A stretch of 64,000 bases of DNA from Devosia sp. (GTDB taxonomy: Bacteria > Pseudomonadota > Alphaproteobacteria > Rhizobiales > Devosiaceae): NCBI RefSeq assembly GCF_025809055.1, contig NZ_CP075529.1, positions 2,653,501 to 2,717,500 on the forward strand, written 5' to 3'. Both the position numbers and the translations under genes were made by a program. This document shows, in pieces, positions 41,060 to 49,342 of the stretch; position 1 is the first letter of the stretch, and every line of letters starts with the position of its first letter. Under the pieces are notes generated by a model. The model was not told where the DNA came from. It worked only from the letters and a program-made list of their open reading frames with translations, and made no database searches.

Positions 41060-41461
41060 TTAAGCGGTGACGCGGGCGTGGGTGGTGGTGTCCACGCCTT
41101 CCAGATACGCCAGCGCTGCCTTGGCCTTGGCGACCAGGGCGGCGAACGCTTCGGGCTGGGTGATCGCGAGATCGCTCAGCACCTTGCGGTCGACGGCAAC
41201 CTCAGCCTTGCTGAGGCCGTCGATAAATCGGTTATAGGTCAGGCCGTGGTCGCGGACGGCAGCGTTGATGCGCTGGATCCACAGAGCGCGGAAATTGCGC
41301 TTCTTGACGCGACGATCGCGGTACGCGTACTGGCCGGCCTTTTCGACGGCCTGCTTGGCGATACGGATCGTGGATTTACGACGGCCATAATAGCCCTCGG
41401 CGGCCTTCAAGACCTTCTTGTGACGAGCGTGGGCGGTTACGCCACGTTTTACGCGTGCCAT
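41060..41461 (-). CDS. rplT: 50S ribosomal protein L20
   Basis: L20 (133 residues) is an early assembly protein that binds 23S rRNA; in many bacteria it represses its own operon. The very basic N-terminus (ARVKRGVTAHARHKKVLKAA) and RALWIQRINAAVRDHGLTYNRFIDGL with the globular C-terminus are diagnostic. Twenty bases separate it from rpmI, so the two are co-transcribed; infC is not present at this locus. Confidence 0.98.
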   Translation of the reverse strand: MARVKRGVTAHARHKKVLKAAEGYYGRRKSTIRIAKQAVEKAGQYAYRDRRVKKRNFRALWIQRINAAVRDHGLTYNRFIDGLSKAEVAVDRKVLSDLAITQPEAFAALVAKAKAALAYLEGVDTTTHARVTA

Positions 41462-41480
41462 TGTTCAGTGTCCTTCCAGC

Positions 41481-41681
41481 TTAGCGGTTGTACGGCATGT
41501 ACCACTTCACCAGACCCTCATCACCCTTGGAGAGGATCTTGGTGCCGCGGTTGGTGCGGATGTACTTGGCGTTGTGGCTGATCAGGCGGTGGCGCTTGCC
41601 GGCAACGCCGGCCTTCACCTTGCCGGTGGCGGTGAAGCTGAAACGCTTCTTGGCGCCGGACTTGGTCTTCATCTTGGGCAT
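41481..41681 (-). CDS. rpmI: 50S ribosomal protein L35
   Basis: L35 (66 residues). The sequence MPKMKTKSGAKKRFSFTATG and RHRLISHNAKYIRTNRGTKIL are clear. The start MPKMKTK was chosen over an in-frame ATG far upstream, because the family always starts here. About 135 bp precede it, containing a long hairpin (GACCGCC ... GGCGGTC) on the leader side that could be part of L20-mediated control. Confidence 0.97.
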   Translation of the reverse strand: MPKMKTKSGAKKRFSFTATGKVKAGVAGKRHRLISHNAKYIRTNRGTKILSKGDEGLVKWYMPYNR

Positions 41682-41818
41682 TTTGCGGGTCCTTATTGGT
41701 CTTGAACAGGCTTTGGGCCTATCGCTTTCAAAGACCGCCACGGCATGCCTTTTGGCCGGGCGGTCCGGAAGATGCGGCTCTATAGGGGTAAACCGGGCCA
41801 ATGGCAAGCCCGTCGGGC

Positions 41819-42376
41819 CTAGCGGCGCGTCGGTTCATAGACCAGGTTGAGGCCCTGGCCCGATCGGCTCGAATGCACCAGCCTCAGATGCACTGGCGGC
41901 TCCCCGGTATCGGCGAATATCTTGACGCCGGCGCCGATCATCACCGGGGCCACCTGTAGAAAGACCTGGTCGACCAGCCCAGCCCGCAACAAGGCCGAGC
42001 CCAAGGTCGGCCCGAGGATGACGACCATTCTACCCTCTGCCTTGGCCTTGGCCTGTGCCACCGCGCCCGGCAGATCGTGGCCATCGGCCCAGAAATATCT
42101 GTCATCGTCTGGGAAGGGCCTGCGCGTGACGACATATTCGGGAATGTCGTCAAGACCATAGGCCTTGGGCAGATCATCCCAGTCTTGCGAAATATCGTAG
42201 CCGCGCCGCCCGCCCAGGGTGCAGCCGACATTGGCCATGACGACATCCACCAGCGGATTGTCGGCGTCTTCGCCGTCTTCCATCATGAAGCCGAGGCTGT
42301 CATCCACATCGGCGGCAAAGCCATCGAGGCTGATGGCCGTGTGCCAGATGACGCCGTCCCGTTTCAATATGTCCAT
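41819..42376 (-). CDS. RibD C-terminal/dihydrofolate reductase-like protein
   Basis: A 185-residue protein of the RibD_C superfamily: N-terminal VIWHTAISLDGFAADVDDSLGF (NADPH/substrate strand), VGCTLGGRRGYDIS, then the family's VVILGPTLGSALLRAGLVDQVFLQVAPVMIGAG with the G-P-T-L-G-S-A-L-L nucleotide loop and the APVMIGAG turn. Such stand-alone proteins are usually annotated dihydrofolate reductase family; true substrate is unknown. It follows the glycosyltransferase gene by 69 bp on the same strand. Confidence 0.85.
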   Translation of the reverse strand: MDILKRDGVIWHTAISLDGFAADVDDSLGFMMEDGEDADNPLVDVVMANVGCTLGGRRGYDISQDWDDLPKAYGLDDIPEYVVTRRPFPDDDRYFWADGHDLPGAVAQAKAKAEGRMVVILGPTLGSALLRAGLVDQVFLQVAPVMIGAGVKIFADTGEPPVHLRLVHSSRSGQGLNLVYEPTRR

Positions 42377-42445
42377 CTTCCGTCCTCCTTGTGGCGATGA
42401 AAACCAGACGAACGGGGGAGGTCTGGATCGACACGCTGACGCTTT

Positions 42446-43291
42446 TCAGGCCCGCGCCGCCGCAAGCATCGGCTCGATATGATCCTCGAACAGCAGCCCC
42501 GGCTCGGCGGCCAGCGCCGCACCATAGGCGGCTTCGGCCGCGAGGGATATGCGCAGGAATCCGGCAAGCCCGTCCACGTCTTCGGGGCTGAGGCCGTAAT
42601 GTCCCGTCTCCAGCCGGCGCAGGATTTCGGTCTTGCTGGCGATCATCCCGGCGGCGACATCCTTGCCATTGCTCATCGAACCATCGCGCTTGATGTAGTC
42701 GTGCAGGGGCGTGCCCAGGTGCTGGCTGGTGGGGATCGTTGAATAGAGCTGCAACAGGAATTCGAGGTCGGTCATGTTGCTCATGGCCGGTTCATAGCGC
42801 CCGTCGCCCCGTCGCCGGTCCCAGGCGATCATCGAATCCATAGAGAGATTGACCCACTTGTGCGCGCCGGGACGCAGGGCCTGGTCTGGCCCGGTGCCGA
42901 CAAAGCGCAGATGGGTGAAATCGGCGGTCATCACGTCAAGCGCCGTGGTGACGATGCCGTGATGGCCGAGGGCCGCCACGCAATGCTCGAGCTTTTGCGG
43001 CTTGAGGCGGTCATCGGCATCAAGGATTGCCGCATAGGGTGCCGTCAATTGCGCAAGGGCAACATTGCGCGCGTTCGAAGCGCCCCGGCCCACCCCGCCG
43101 CTTGAGCAGAACACCTGCCTTGGATCGTTCAGGCCCTGTTCAGCCAGGAACCCGGCATAATCGAAGCCATCGTCGGCAATGATCCAGTGTTGCCAGTTGG
43201 CATGGGTCTGTTCCAGCACGCTGCGCACGGTTGCCGACAGAGTATCCTGCGATTTGAAGGCGGGAGTGATGACAGCGATGACGGACGGCAC
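42446..43291 (-). CDS. Family 2 glycosyltransferase
   Basis: A 281-residue GT-A type glycosyltransferase. The nucleotide-sugar fold begins AVITPAFKSQDTLSATVRSVL, with WIIADDG and the metal-binding DxD as LDADDRL near residue 92. The C-terminal half (AMSNMTDLEFLLQLY and onward) is the acceptor side. Acceptor and sugar are unknown. A GTG with GGAG six bases upstream was selected as start; it leaves room for the divergent hsp20 promoter, while the longest open frame would overlap it. Confidence 0.85.
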   Translation of the reverse strand: MPSVIAVITPAFKSQDTLSATVRSVLEQTHANWQHWIIADDGFDYAGFLAEQGLNDPRQVFCSSGGVGRGASNARNVALAQLTAPYAAILDADDRLKPQKLEHCVAALGHHGIVTTALDVMTADFTHLRFVGTGPDQALRPGAHKWVNLSMDSMIAWDRRRGDGRYEPAMSNMTDLEFLLQLYSTIPTSQHLGTPLHDYIKRDGSMSNGKDVAAGMIASKTEILRRLETGHYGLSPEDVDGLAGFLRISLAAEAAYGAALAAEPGLLFEDHIEPMLAAARA

Positions 43292-43307
43292 GGGTCTCTC
43301 CACTGGT

Positions 43308-43336
43308 CTTGAAGCGGGAACGCTTTGGTCCCATAT
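43308..43336 (+). promoter_or_regulatory. RpoH (sigma-32) type promoter of hsp20
   Basis: CTTG at 43308-43311, an 18-base spacer, then CCCATAT at 43330-43336 match the alphaproteobacterial heat-shock promoter CTTG-N17/18-CYTATNT. The predicted transcript starts near 43343 and has a leader of about 67 bases before the hsp20 ATG. Confidence 0.65.
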
Positions 43337-43342
43337 CTGGCT

Positions 43343-43412
43343 CACGCAATCGGTGCCAGTACCGGGCCGGAGGCGCAAGACGTTGCTTGACGATCAAGGA
43401 CGCCAGATCATG
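43343..43412 (+). promoter_or_regulatory. ROSE-like RNA thermometer in the hsp20 leader
   Basis: The last hairpin of the leader pairs TTGCTTGA (43383-43390) with TCAAGGA (43394-43400) around CGA. TTGCT facing AGGA of the ribosome site, with an extra G opposite G, is the hallmark of ROSE elements that repress small heat-shock genes of Rhizobiales. A smaller hairpin CGGT/ACCG lies upstream. Melting at heat-shock temperature would free AAGGA for translation. Confidence 0.6.
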
Positions 43413-43829
43413 TCGCGTATTTCGGTGTTTTCCGCACCCTTTCTCCTCGGCTTCGACAGCTTCGAGGAGCGCATCGACCGCCTCGCCCGCTCGGCGGATG
43501 GCTATCCGCCTTACAATATCGAGCGCATGCCCGGTGAGGACGGCGCCGAGCTTTTCCAGATCTCCATCGCGGTGGCCGGTTTTTCGTTAACCGAGCTGGA
43601 AGTGATGGTGGAGGATAATCAGCTGATGGTGCGGGGCCGGCAGAAAGACGATCCCGGTCGGGACTACCTGCATCGCGGCATTGCAGCCCGGCAGTTTCAA
43701 CGCAGTTTTCTCCTGGCGGACGGCATGGAGATCAAGGGTGCAACTTTAGGGCATGGAATGCTCGTTGTTACTCTTGAGCGCCCCCGCGCAACCAAGATCG
43801 CCCGCAGAATAGACATTCGCTCATTGTGA
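43410..43829 (+). CDS. Hsp20/alpha-crystallin family small heat-shock protein
   Basis: A 139-residue small chaperone of the IbpA/HspA type. It starts SRISVFSAPFLLGFDSFEERIDRLARSADGYPPYNIER, the family's N-terminal segment, in part; the alpha-crystallin domain contains ISIAVAGFSLTELEVMVEDNQLMVRG and the C-terminal GMLVVTLERP. The terminal I-x-I appears as IDIRSL. AAGGA ten bases before the ATG is part of the proposed RNA thermometer. Followed after 27 bp by DUF1150, a common partner gene. Confidence 0.93.
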   Translation: MSRISVFSAPFLLGFDSFEERIDRLARSADGYPPYNIERMPGEDGAELFQISIAVAGFSLTELEVMVEDNQLMVRGRQKDDPGRDYLHRGIAARQFQRSFLLADGMEIKGATLGHGMLVVTLERPRATKIARRIDIRSL

Positions 43830-43856
43830 GGAATTAACCAAGGAAAGGGCCGAAAC

Positions 43857-44141
43857 ATGATGGACAGACGCAATTCGGACGCCCTCGTCGACGCCGCCAA
43901 TCCCCTCAAATCCCTGACGCGCGCCCAGTTCGCAGCGCTGGGGGGCGATGCAGTCGCCTATATCAAGTCGGTGTCGGGTGAAGTGCTGGGGCAGTTCATC
44001 AGCGATGCCGAGTTCGACGCCACGTTTCAGTACCAGCTGGTCATGTCCGCCGATGGCACGCCGCTCATGGTGGCCGACACGGCCGACGCCGTGAACGAGT
44101 GGCTCGGTGATCGCAATATCGGGCTGGCGACCCTGCATTGA
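43857..44141 (+). CDS. DUF1150 family protein
   Basis: A 94-residue protein with the DUF1150 pattern RAQFAALGGDAVAYIKSVSG in the first half and GTPLMVADTADAVNEWLGDRNIGLATLH at the end. The family is almost always found behind hsp20 in alphaproteobacteria; its function is not known but co-expression under heat shock is implied by the 27-bp spacing. AAGGAAAGGG lies just upstream of the two adjacent ATGs. Confidence 0.9.
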   Translation: MMDRRNSDALVDAANPLKSLTRAQFAALGGDAVAYIKSVSGEVLGQFISDAEFDATFQYQLVMSADGTPLMVADTADAVNEWLGDRNIGLATLH

Positions 44142-44168
44142 GGCGTTGGCGCCGCTGGACAAAAAACA

Positions 44169-44200
44169 AAAAACCCCCGGTTCTGCCGGGGGTTTTTCTT
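44169..44200. terminator. Bidirectional terminator between DUF1150 and ptsN
   Basis: AAAAACCCCCGG and CCGGGGGTTTTT pair around TTCTG, with T and A runs on the respective sides, between the convergent stops at 44141 and 44217. Strong terminator for both strands. Confidence 0.88.
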
Positions 44201-44216
44201 TGCGTTCTGTTTGGCT

Positions 44217-44684
44217 TTACGCCGCGTATGTGGTTTCCACCGGCGCAGTCAGCACCTCGTGCAGGCGCATTGCATCGGTTTCGGCGCGCAATTGCTCGGT
44301 GATGGCCTCGGTGCGCAGCAGCCGCGCGACGCGCGACAGGGCCTTGAGGTGGTCGGCCCCGGCCCCCACGGGCGCCAGCAGCATGACCACGAGGTCAACC
44401 GGCTGGTCGTCCACTGCGTCGAAATCGATGGGCTGGTCCAGCCGTGCGAACACGGCCGTGACCCCCTTGAGGCCCGTCAGCTTGCCATGCGGAATGGCGA
44501 TGCCGTTGCCCAGGCCGGTCGAGCCAAGTTCTTCGCGGCTGGTCAGCGCATCCAGGATTTGAGCCGACGTGAAGTCGGTCAGTCCTGACGCGGTGTCCGC
44601 GAGACGTTCGAAGAGCTGGCGCTTATTGGTCACGCCCGTGCAGGACAGCACGGCACGTGGCGCCAGTATGTCGGCTAATTCCAT
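44217..44684 (-). CDS. ptsN: PTS IIA-like nitrogen regulatory protein PtsN (EIIA-Ntr)
   Basis: PtsN (155 residues) is the phosphoacceptor of the nitrogen PTS, regulating potassium transport, stringent response and more. The active-site histidine lies in GLGNGIAIPHGKLTG near residue 66. Further IIA-type markers are TSREELGSTGLG and DLVVMLLAPVGAGADHLKALSRVARLLR, in part. Last gene of rpoN-hpf-ptsN, 45 bp after hpf. No HPr kinase or ptsP is in this window. Confidence 0.95.
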   Translation of the reverse strand: MELADILAPRAVLSCTGVTNKRQLFERLADTASGLTDFTSAQILDALTSREELGSTGLGNGIAIPHGKLTGLKGVTAVFARLDQPIDFDAVDDQPVDLVVMLLAPVGAGADHLKALSRVARLLRTEAITEQLRAETDAMRLHEVLTAPVETTYAA

Positions 44685-44729
44685 TATTTCGCCTTCGGAA
44701 TCGACTTGGCTTGGCGCGGCACGGGCGGG

Positions 44730-45302
44730 TCAGTTGCTGCCCAGGGCAGGATCGATCCAGCCAATATTGCCATCGGCGCGGCGATAGACCACATTCAGCC
44801 CGCCATGTCCAGCGTGGCGGAACATCACAACCTGTTGTCCACTGAGGTCGAGTTCCATGACCGCTTCCTCAACGCTCATGGCGCGCAGGCTCTTGGTCGT
44901 CTCTGCCACCACCGGAGGCGCATAGTCAGCGTCGAGCTCGTCCAGCCCGTCGCTGGCCCCCAGAACGGTATATTGGGCCGTCACGTCGTCGCTGCCATTG
45001 GCGCCGCGGCGGTGCTGCTTGAGCTTGCGATTATAGCGCCGCAGGCGCTTTTCGATATTGAGCGCCATGACTTCATAGGCACTGGTGGCATCGCCACCCT
45101 GCGCGCTGGCCTGCAGCATGGCCCCCGAATCGAGGTGCACCACGCAATCGGCGCGAAATCCGATGCCGTCCGGGGTCAGGGTGAGATGGCCATCATAGCC
45201 CCCGTCGAAATACTTTCCGACGACGGCAGCGAAGTGTTCCTCCGCCTTGCCCCTGAGGGCATCGCCAACATCCATGTTCTTTCCCGAAACGCGTAGGGTC
45301 AT
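44730..45302 (-). CDS. hpf: Ribosome hibernation-promoting factor, long form
   Basis: A 190-residue long HPF: N-terminal domain (MTLRVSGKNMDVGDALRGKAEEHFAAVVGKYF, in part) binds the 30S decoding centre; a linker follows, then the C-terminal dimerisation domain with AMSVEEAVMELDLSGQQVVMFRH and GGLNVVYRRADGNIGWIDP. Long HPF alone makes 100S ribosomes. Start ATG was chosen with AAGGAA nine bases upstream; the frame extends 29 codons farther without similarity. Between rpoN and ptsN, as usual. Confidence 0.94.
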   Translation of the reverse strand: MTLRVSGKNMDVGDALRGKAEEHFAAVVGKYFDGGYDGHLTLTPDGIGFRADCVVHLDSGAMLQASAQGGDATSAYEVMALNIEKRLRRYNRKLKQHRRGANGSDDVTAQYTVLGASDGLDELDADYAPPVVAETTKSLRAMSVEEAVMELDLSGQQVVMFRHAGHGGLNVVYRRADGNIGWIDPALGSN

Positions 45303-45531
45303 GGCTTTTTTCCTTTCGGTCGTATGGCTCGACGCGAGAGTCCCAAAGCCGCTTCCCGGCTCGACGGGATCTGCGTCTGTCGACACCACCGATATGGGAT
45401 GCCGACACCTGCGATGCTAGACCCGGTCCGGGTCGCTGTCCATTCGCATCGGCAGAGACTTACCGCCTATTCAGGGGGTGACAGCCCAATTGGCGACACA
45501 TAGCCTTCGCGCAGCTGATTTGGGGGTGAGC

Positions 45532-45855
45532 ATGGAGTTTCCGGCCCTGGCCACGGGCGGTGTGACGCCGACCCTGCCCATCTTGCTGGTTGTCTTTGTC
45601 GTGCTGGCCCTGGCCGGCGCAATGCTGCTGCTGCTGGCCCTGTTGCGTCGCAACCTGCTGCTGGTGGGCAAAAGGCGCCTCAATCCATTTTCGCCGGCCG
45701 ATGTTCAGCGCGCCGCCGATCCAGGCCTGTCGACCCGCCGGGCGGGTCAGGTACCCTTCTGGCAGACGCTCTATGCCCGCCTGGCGCTGATGCTTCTCGT
45801 CACCGGGCTCAGCGGGGTGATCGTGATGACCCTGGTTCAGCTGTTCTCGTCCTGA
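45532..45855 (+). CDS. Hypothetical two-helix membrane protein, antiparallel to rpoN-hpf
   Basis: A ~107-residue protein with two strong hydrophobic helices, LPILLVVFVVLALAGAMLLL and LALMLLVTGLSGVIVMTLVQ, and a basic loop between them (RRNLLLVGKRRLNPFSPADVQ). The ATG at 45532 has GGGGG a few bases upstream; an in-frame GTG at 45478 would add 18 residues. I do not recognise the family. It is the only plus-strand gene inside the conserved rpoN-hpf-ptsN block and its stop is 6 bp from the rpoN stop. Confidence 0.55.
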   Translation: MEFPALATGGVTPTLPILLVVFVVLALAGAMLLLLALLRRNLLLVGKRRLNPFSPADVQRAADPGLSTRRAGQVPFWQTLYARLALMLLVTGLSGVIVMTLVQLFSS

Positions 45856-45861
45856 TCACGA

Positions 45862-47367
45862 TCAGGCGATGGAGGCCAGTTCCTTCTTCTGGCGCCGCCG
45901 GATGACCGATGAGGGGATATTCATGCCCTCGCGATATTTGGCCACGGTGCGCCGCGCCACGTCGATCCCCTGCTCCTTGCGCAGCACCTCGGCAATGGTG
46001 TCGTCGGAGAGGATGTCATTGGCCGGTTCGGCATCGATCAGCTGGCGGATGCGATGGCGGACCGCTTCGGCCGAATGATCGGCACTGCCATCGGCCGAGG
46101 CGATGGCGGTGGTGAAGAAGTACTTCATCTCATAGAGGCCGCGCGGGGTCGCCATATACTTGCTGGCCGTTACCCGCGAGACCGTCGATTCGTGCATGTC
46201 GATGGCTTCCGCCACCATTTTCAGGGTCATCGGCTTGAGGTGGGAAATCCCGTGCACCAGGAACCCGTCCTGCTGGCGCACGATCTCGGCGGCGACCTTG
46301 GTGATGGTCTGGGCCCGCTGGTCGAGGCTCTTGGTGAGCCAGTTCGCCGTGGCCAGGCAATCCGACAGGAAGGTCTTTTCGGCGGCATCGCGGGTCTTTT
46401 TGGTGACCGTGGCATAATAACTGCGATTGACCAGCACCCGGGGCAGGACATCGCTGTTGAGCTCCACCACCCAGCCTCCATCCGGTCCGGGCCGTACGAA
46501 GACATCGGGCACCACCGCATCGATCGGGCTTGAATCGAAGGCAAGGCCCGGCTTGGGGTCGAGCAGGCGCAATTCGCCCAGCATGTCCGCCAGGTCTTCG
46601 CGATCACAGCCCACGGCCTTGAGCAGGCCGGCCATATTGTGCTCGGCCAATAGGCCCAGATTGTCGATCAGCCGCGCCATCATCGGGTCGAGGCGGTCGC
46701 GCTCGCGCAATTGTATGGAGAGGCACTCGCCAACCGAGCGGGCAAAAATGCCGGCCGGCTCGCAGCCCTGCAGCACCTCCAGCACCGCCTCGACATCGGC
46801 CAGTTCCGCGCCGAGCAGGTCAGCGACAGAATCCAGCTCGATGGTCAGGTACCCGGCTTCGTTGAGGCCATCGATCAGGTGCTGGGCGATCAGCCGATCG
46901 GCCGGCACCCGCAGCAGCATATTGGCCTGGGCTTCGAGGTGTTCGGACAGGAGCGGGCGCGCCGCGACGAACTGGTCGAGATCAGGGGCCTCTCCGCTTT
47001 CAAAGCTGCCATTGCGGTCCGGCCCACGATGCACTCCGAGTTCACCAGGTCCCGAATCGGGAAACACATTGTCGACCGAGGTGTCATAGCCATCGGCGAT
47101 CTGGTCGGCATCCTTGATCCGCTCACCCTGGGCGACGGTGTCTTCATAGGCACTGAGCTCGACCCCGCGCTCGACGGGTTCGGCCGGCTCGACCTCGTCC
47201 GGACCGCCCTCCTCGCGCTCGAGTAGCGGATTGCGCAGCAATTCGGCATCGACGAAGGCGCTGAGTTCAAGATGGCTCAACTGCAGCAGCCGGATGGATT
47301 GCATCAGCTGCGGCGTCAATGTCAGGGTCTGTGACTGACGAAATTCGAGCCGTGGCGAAAGCGCCAT
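45862..47367 (-). CDS. rpoN: RNA polymerase sigma-54 factor
   Basis: Sigma-54 (501 residues) directs transcription of nitrogen, flagellar and transport genes with enhancer-binding activators. Region I is Gln/Leu-rich (MALSPRLEFRQSQTLTLTPQLMQSIRLLQLSHLEL, in part), the core-binding domain spans about 120-320, the HTH contains KMVAEAIDMHESTVSRVTASKYM and the RpoN box VARRTVAKYREGM is close to the C-terminus. Between lptB (117 bp upstream) and hpf, the conserved order. Confidence 0.97.
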   Translation of the reverse strand: MALSPRLEFRQSQTLTLTPQLMQSIRLLQLSHLELSAFVDAELLRNPLLEREEGGPDEVEPAEPVERGVELSAYEDTVAQGERIKDADQIADGYDTSVDNVFPDSGPGELGVHRGPDRNGSFESGEAPDLDQFVAARPLLSEHLEAQANMLLRVPADRLIAQHLIDGLNEAGYLTIELDSVADLLGAELADVEAVLEVLQGCEPAGIFARSVGECLSIQLRERDRLDPMMARLIDNLGLLAEHNMAGLLKAVGCDREDLADMLGELRLLDPKPGLAFDSSPIDAVVPDVFVRPGPDGGWVVELNSDVLPRVLVNRSYYATVTKKTRDAAEKTFLSDCLATANWLTKSLDQRAQTITKVAAEIVRQQDGFLVHGISHLKPMTLKMVAEAIDMHESTVSRVTASKYMATPRGLYEMKYFFTTAIASADGSADHSAEAVRHRIRQLIDAEPANDILSDDTIAEVLRKEQGIDVARRTVAKYREGMNIPSSVIRRRQKKELASIA

Positions 47368-47483
47368 GCTTTTCAGCCTCTTGAGCGTGCAAAAATACCG
47401 GCCCTGGGGCCCTTCCCGGCGGCACCATGACTCAAATCAGGCGTCTCGGCAAGTTTCGTGCCAAATCGGCAGATGCGCTCCGG

Positions 47484-48245
47484 CTAGATCGAGAATGTGT
47501 CGCCCAGATAGACCCGGCGGGCTTCCGGATCGGCGGTAATGGTCTCGGGCTTGCCCTGGATCATCACCTTGCCGCCGTGGATGAGATAGGCGCGGTCGAC
47601 CAGCCCCAGCGTTTCACGCACCGCGTGGTCGGTGATGAGCACGCCGATGCCGCGTTGGGTCAATTGCCGCACCAGTCCCTTGACCTCGGCCACGGCGATC
47701 GGATCGACACCCGCAAAGGGCTCATCGAGCAGCATGAACACCGGGTCGGCGGCCAGCGCCCGGGCGATCTCGACGCGCCGCCGCTCGCCGCCCGAAAGCG
47801 CCAGGGCGTTGGATTTGGCGAGATGAGCGATCGAAAATTCGTCCAGCAGCGCCTCGAGCCGCAGTTTGCGTTCGGCCCGTCCGCGCACGTGGTTCTCAAG
47901 CACCGCCATGATGTTGCCGGCAACGCTGAGGCCACGAAAGATGGATGGCTCCTGCGGCAGGTAGCCGATGCCCAACTGCCCGCGCTGGAACAGCGGCAGG
48001 TGGGTGATGGCCGCGCCATCGAGCAGGATCTTTCCCGTGTCGGGTTTGACCAGCCCCATGATCATGGTGAAGACAGTGGTCTTGCCGGCGCCATTGGGCC
48101 CCAGCAGACCGACGGCCTCGCCCCGGCGTACCGCCAGGGACACATCGTGCACCACCGAACGCCTGCCAAAGCTCTTGGCAAGGCCATGGGCCACCAGCCA
48201 GCCCGTCTGGTCGATGCGGGTGCGGGGTGAAGATGCGTCACTCAT
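47484..48245 (-). CDS. lptB: LPS export ABC transporter ATP-binding protein LptB
   Basis: LptB (253 residues) powers extraction of LPS from the inner membrane by LptFG. Walker A GLLGPNGAGKTTVFTMI, Q-loop GYLPQEPSIF, signature LSGGERRRVEIARAL and Walker B VFMLLDEPFAG are intact, and ITDHAVRETLGLVDRAY is the LptB H-loop. Its ATG overlaps the lptA stop by the ATGA arrangement. lptF and lptG are elsewhere. Confidence 0.98.
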   Translation of the reverse strand: MSDASSPRTRIDQTGWLVAHGLAKSFGRRSVVHDVSLAVRRGEAVGLLGPNGAGKTTVFTMIMGLVKPDTGKILLDGAAITHLPLFQRGQLGIGYLPQEPSIFRGLSVAGNIMAVLENHVRGRAERKLRLEALLDEFSIAHLAKSNALALSGGERRRVEIARALAADPVFMLLDEPFAGVDPIAVAEVKGLVRQLTQRGIGVLITDHAVRETLGLVDRAYLIHGGKVMIQGKPETITADPEARRVYLGDTFSI

Positions 48246-48697
48246 TGCGATGTGAACACCCCGGTCACCCGGCCGCCGCCACCTCCGGTGAACGTCGACA
48301 CATCGGTTTCAAGGTTCACTACGAGTTCGGTGGCGTTCACCGTGCCACTGGAATTGGTGACCTTCACATTGCCGGTGAGGCGCAGCAGCTGGTCCGAGGG
48401 GGTGAAGACGGCATTTTCACCGGTGGCGTCCTGGTCCTTGGTCTTGAGGCGTACACCGCCGCTGGCGGTAAAGCTCTCGATATCGGACGTGCCGCCTTCC
48501 CCGTAGATGGCGACGACCCGCGGCGCCCAGACCGTCACGGTTGGATGAACGACCTTCACATTGCCGGTAAACACCGCCTCGCTGCGGGTTTCCTCGACCG
48601 TGAGCTGGTCGGCACTGATTTCGACCTGCGTCTGGGACAGCGCCGGGCCGGCCAGGAGGGCGAGCAGCAGGGGAACGAGAAGGGCGGTGCGGATCAC
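48242..48697 (-). CDS. lptA: LPS transport periplasmic protein LptA (OstA-like)
   Basis: A 151-residue protein: signal peptide MIRTALLVPLLLALLAGPALSQ then an OstA/LptA beta-jellyroll domain (VEISADQLTVEETRSEAVFTGNVKV ... GVRLKTKDQDATGENAVFTPSDQLLRLTGNVKVT, in parts). LptA bridges LptC in the inner membrane to LptD in the outer membrane. Overlaps lptC and lptB through ATGA junctions, so expression is coupled. Confidence 0.93.
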   Translation of the reverse strand: MIRTALLVPLLLALLAGPALSQTQVEISADQLTVEETRSEAVFTGNVKVVHPTVTVWAPRVVAIYGEGGTSDIESFTASGGVRLKTKDQDATGENAVFTPSDQLLRLTGNVKVTNSSGTVNATELVVNLETDVSTFTGGGGGRVTGVFTSQ

Positions 48698-49329
48698 GGA
48701 AGTTTCTCCCCGGGCGTCGAGGCCAATGTGACCACGGCATTGGTAAAGGTCCAGCGAACGGCTTCCGAATCATAGACGAGGCCCTGGGCGCGCACCGTCG
48801 TGCCATCGGCATAGTCGACAGTGACGGCGCCGCGCGAGGTCAGGGTCTGTGTTTCCATCTCGATGATCGAATCGGTCAATTGACCCTTGGTGCCGCTGGA
48901 ATAGGAAAAGTCCGCCAGGCCCGGGACGGTGACGATGTCATTGGCCGTGTCCAATTGCGCATAGGCGGCTTCGGCCTGAAGCGTCGTGCCGTCGGTCCGC
49001 GACACCAGGATGCCGGCCTGGTCGAGGTCCAGGACGTCGGTCCGGGTCAGCGGCGCCGCCGCCGACGCGGCCCAGACCCGGTAGGTGGAGCCATCGGCCA
49101 TCATGCCGGAATATTCGGGTGTCGCCAGGCTAATGGAATCGGGGGAGACCGCGACCTGGCTGATGCCGTAGCGGCTGCCGATATTGGCGAGGACAATCTG
49201 GACCACGAGGCCCACCAGAAGCAGGCAACCGCCCGCCGGCACCGCAATGCGCAAGACCCGGACGACATTGTTCCGCCGGCTGAGACGGGCAAAGGCCTGC
49301 CTGCGCGTGTCGGCGGACAGAGCGGTCAT
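48694..49329 (-). CDS. lptC: LPS export protein LptC
   Basis: A 211-residue bitopic protein: one helix RIAVPAGGCLLLVGLVVQIVL near residues 27-47, then a periplasmic LptC domain with IIEMETQTLTSRGAVTVDYADGTTVRAQGLVY typical of the fold, here in part. It hands LPS from LptBFG to LptA. The start MTALSADTRRQ leaves 13 bp to rnd. A much longer open frame upstream overlaps rnd and was not used. Confidence 0.9.
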   Translation of the reverse strand: MTALSADTRRQAFARLSRRNNVVRVLRIAVPAGGCLLLVGLVVQIVLANIGSRYGISQVAVSPDSISLATPEYSGMMADGSTYRVWAASAAAPLTRTDVLDLDQAGILVSRTDGTTLQAEAAYAQLDTANDIVTVPGLADFSYSSGTKGQLTDSIIEMETQTLTSRGAVTVDYADGTTVRAQGLVYDSEAVRWTFTNAVVTLASTPGEKLP

Positions 49330-49342
49330 GGTGCCGGTTCTC

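Noticed and set aside
43292..43378. N-terminal extension of the glycosyltransferase to the first ATG
   Set aside because: The added residues are unlike the family and overlap the hsp20 promoter; a GTG with GGAG at 43291 is a better start.
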